Shown here: one piece after another, positions 64,000 to 64,000 of the stretch
Position numbering within the stretch: the first letter of the stretch is position 1
Layout of the letters: each line of letters starts with the position of its first letter
From: Sphagnum compactum
Taxonomy: Eukaryota; Bryophyta; Sphagnopsida; Sphagnales
NCBI GenBank assembly: GCA_965153455.1
Contig: OZ234504.1
Span: 8,928,001-8,992,000, forward strand
DNA length: 64,000 nucleotides
Reading direction: 5' to 3'
Program-made: the position numbers and the translations under genes
The notes under the pieces: generated by a model
What the model saw: only the letters and a program-made list of their open reading frames with translations
What the model was told of the DNA's origin: nothing
The model's database searches: none

Positions 64000-64000
64000 G

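Noticed and set aside
1-64000. tRNA, rRNA or CRISPR array
   Set aside because: No tRNA B-box with cloverleaf context, no rRNA-like conserved stretch, and no regularly spaced identical repeats with unique spacers were seen by eye.

Overview
This is nuclear DNA of a land plant. The genes are split by many GT-AG introns, the proteins belong to plant families (LRR receptor kinase, carotenoid cleavage dioxygenase, APD-type RING ligase), and AT-rich intergenic DNA is full of decayed repeats. The sequence does not fix the species. A non-angiosperm seed plant or other early-diverging land plant is possible, but that is a guess.

Layout: the window opens with the 3' end of an LRR receptor-kinase gene (1-291, +). 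About 14 kb of mostly gene-free, AT-rich DNA follows, with a tandem repeat and one copy of a MITE-like repeat. At 14.5-17.0 kb (+) is a complete 7-exon gene for a secreted protein of 253 aa with two EGF-like modules and a hydrophobic, GPI-signal-like tail. Convergent to it, at 18.3-24.3 kb (-), is a complete 6-exon gene for a protein of about 1.21 thousand residues that I do not recognise. Its centre is an array of about 15 degenerate repeats. At 24.9-29.1 kb lie the second MITE-like copy and an inverted repeat array.

At 29.1-34.7 kb (-) is a 14-exon CCD1-type carotenoid cleavage dioxygenase of 585 aa with all four iron-ligand histidines. At 39.0-47.8 kb (-) is an 18-exon BAG6-type ubiquitin-like-domain protein of 1074 aa. 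In both genes every intron phase joins without a break. From 47.8 to 58 kb the DNA is almost pure AT-rich repeat: a direct duplication just upstream of BAG6, AT-rich arrays, and two inverted CACTA-like transposon ends. At 58.2-59.8 kb (+) is an APD-type membrane RING E3 ligase copy that has lost its middle domain and is probably a pseudogene. The last 4 kb holds a 51-bp minisatellite, a short MITE and a 206-bp tandem duplication with a conserved reading frame.

The genes do not form an obvious pathway; the arrangement is an ordinary plant gene neighbourhood. The most unusual item is the uncharacterised repeat protein at 18.3-24.3 kb. All exon models were built by hand from splice sites, reading phase and family motifs, without transcripts or database searches.
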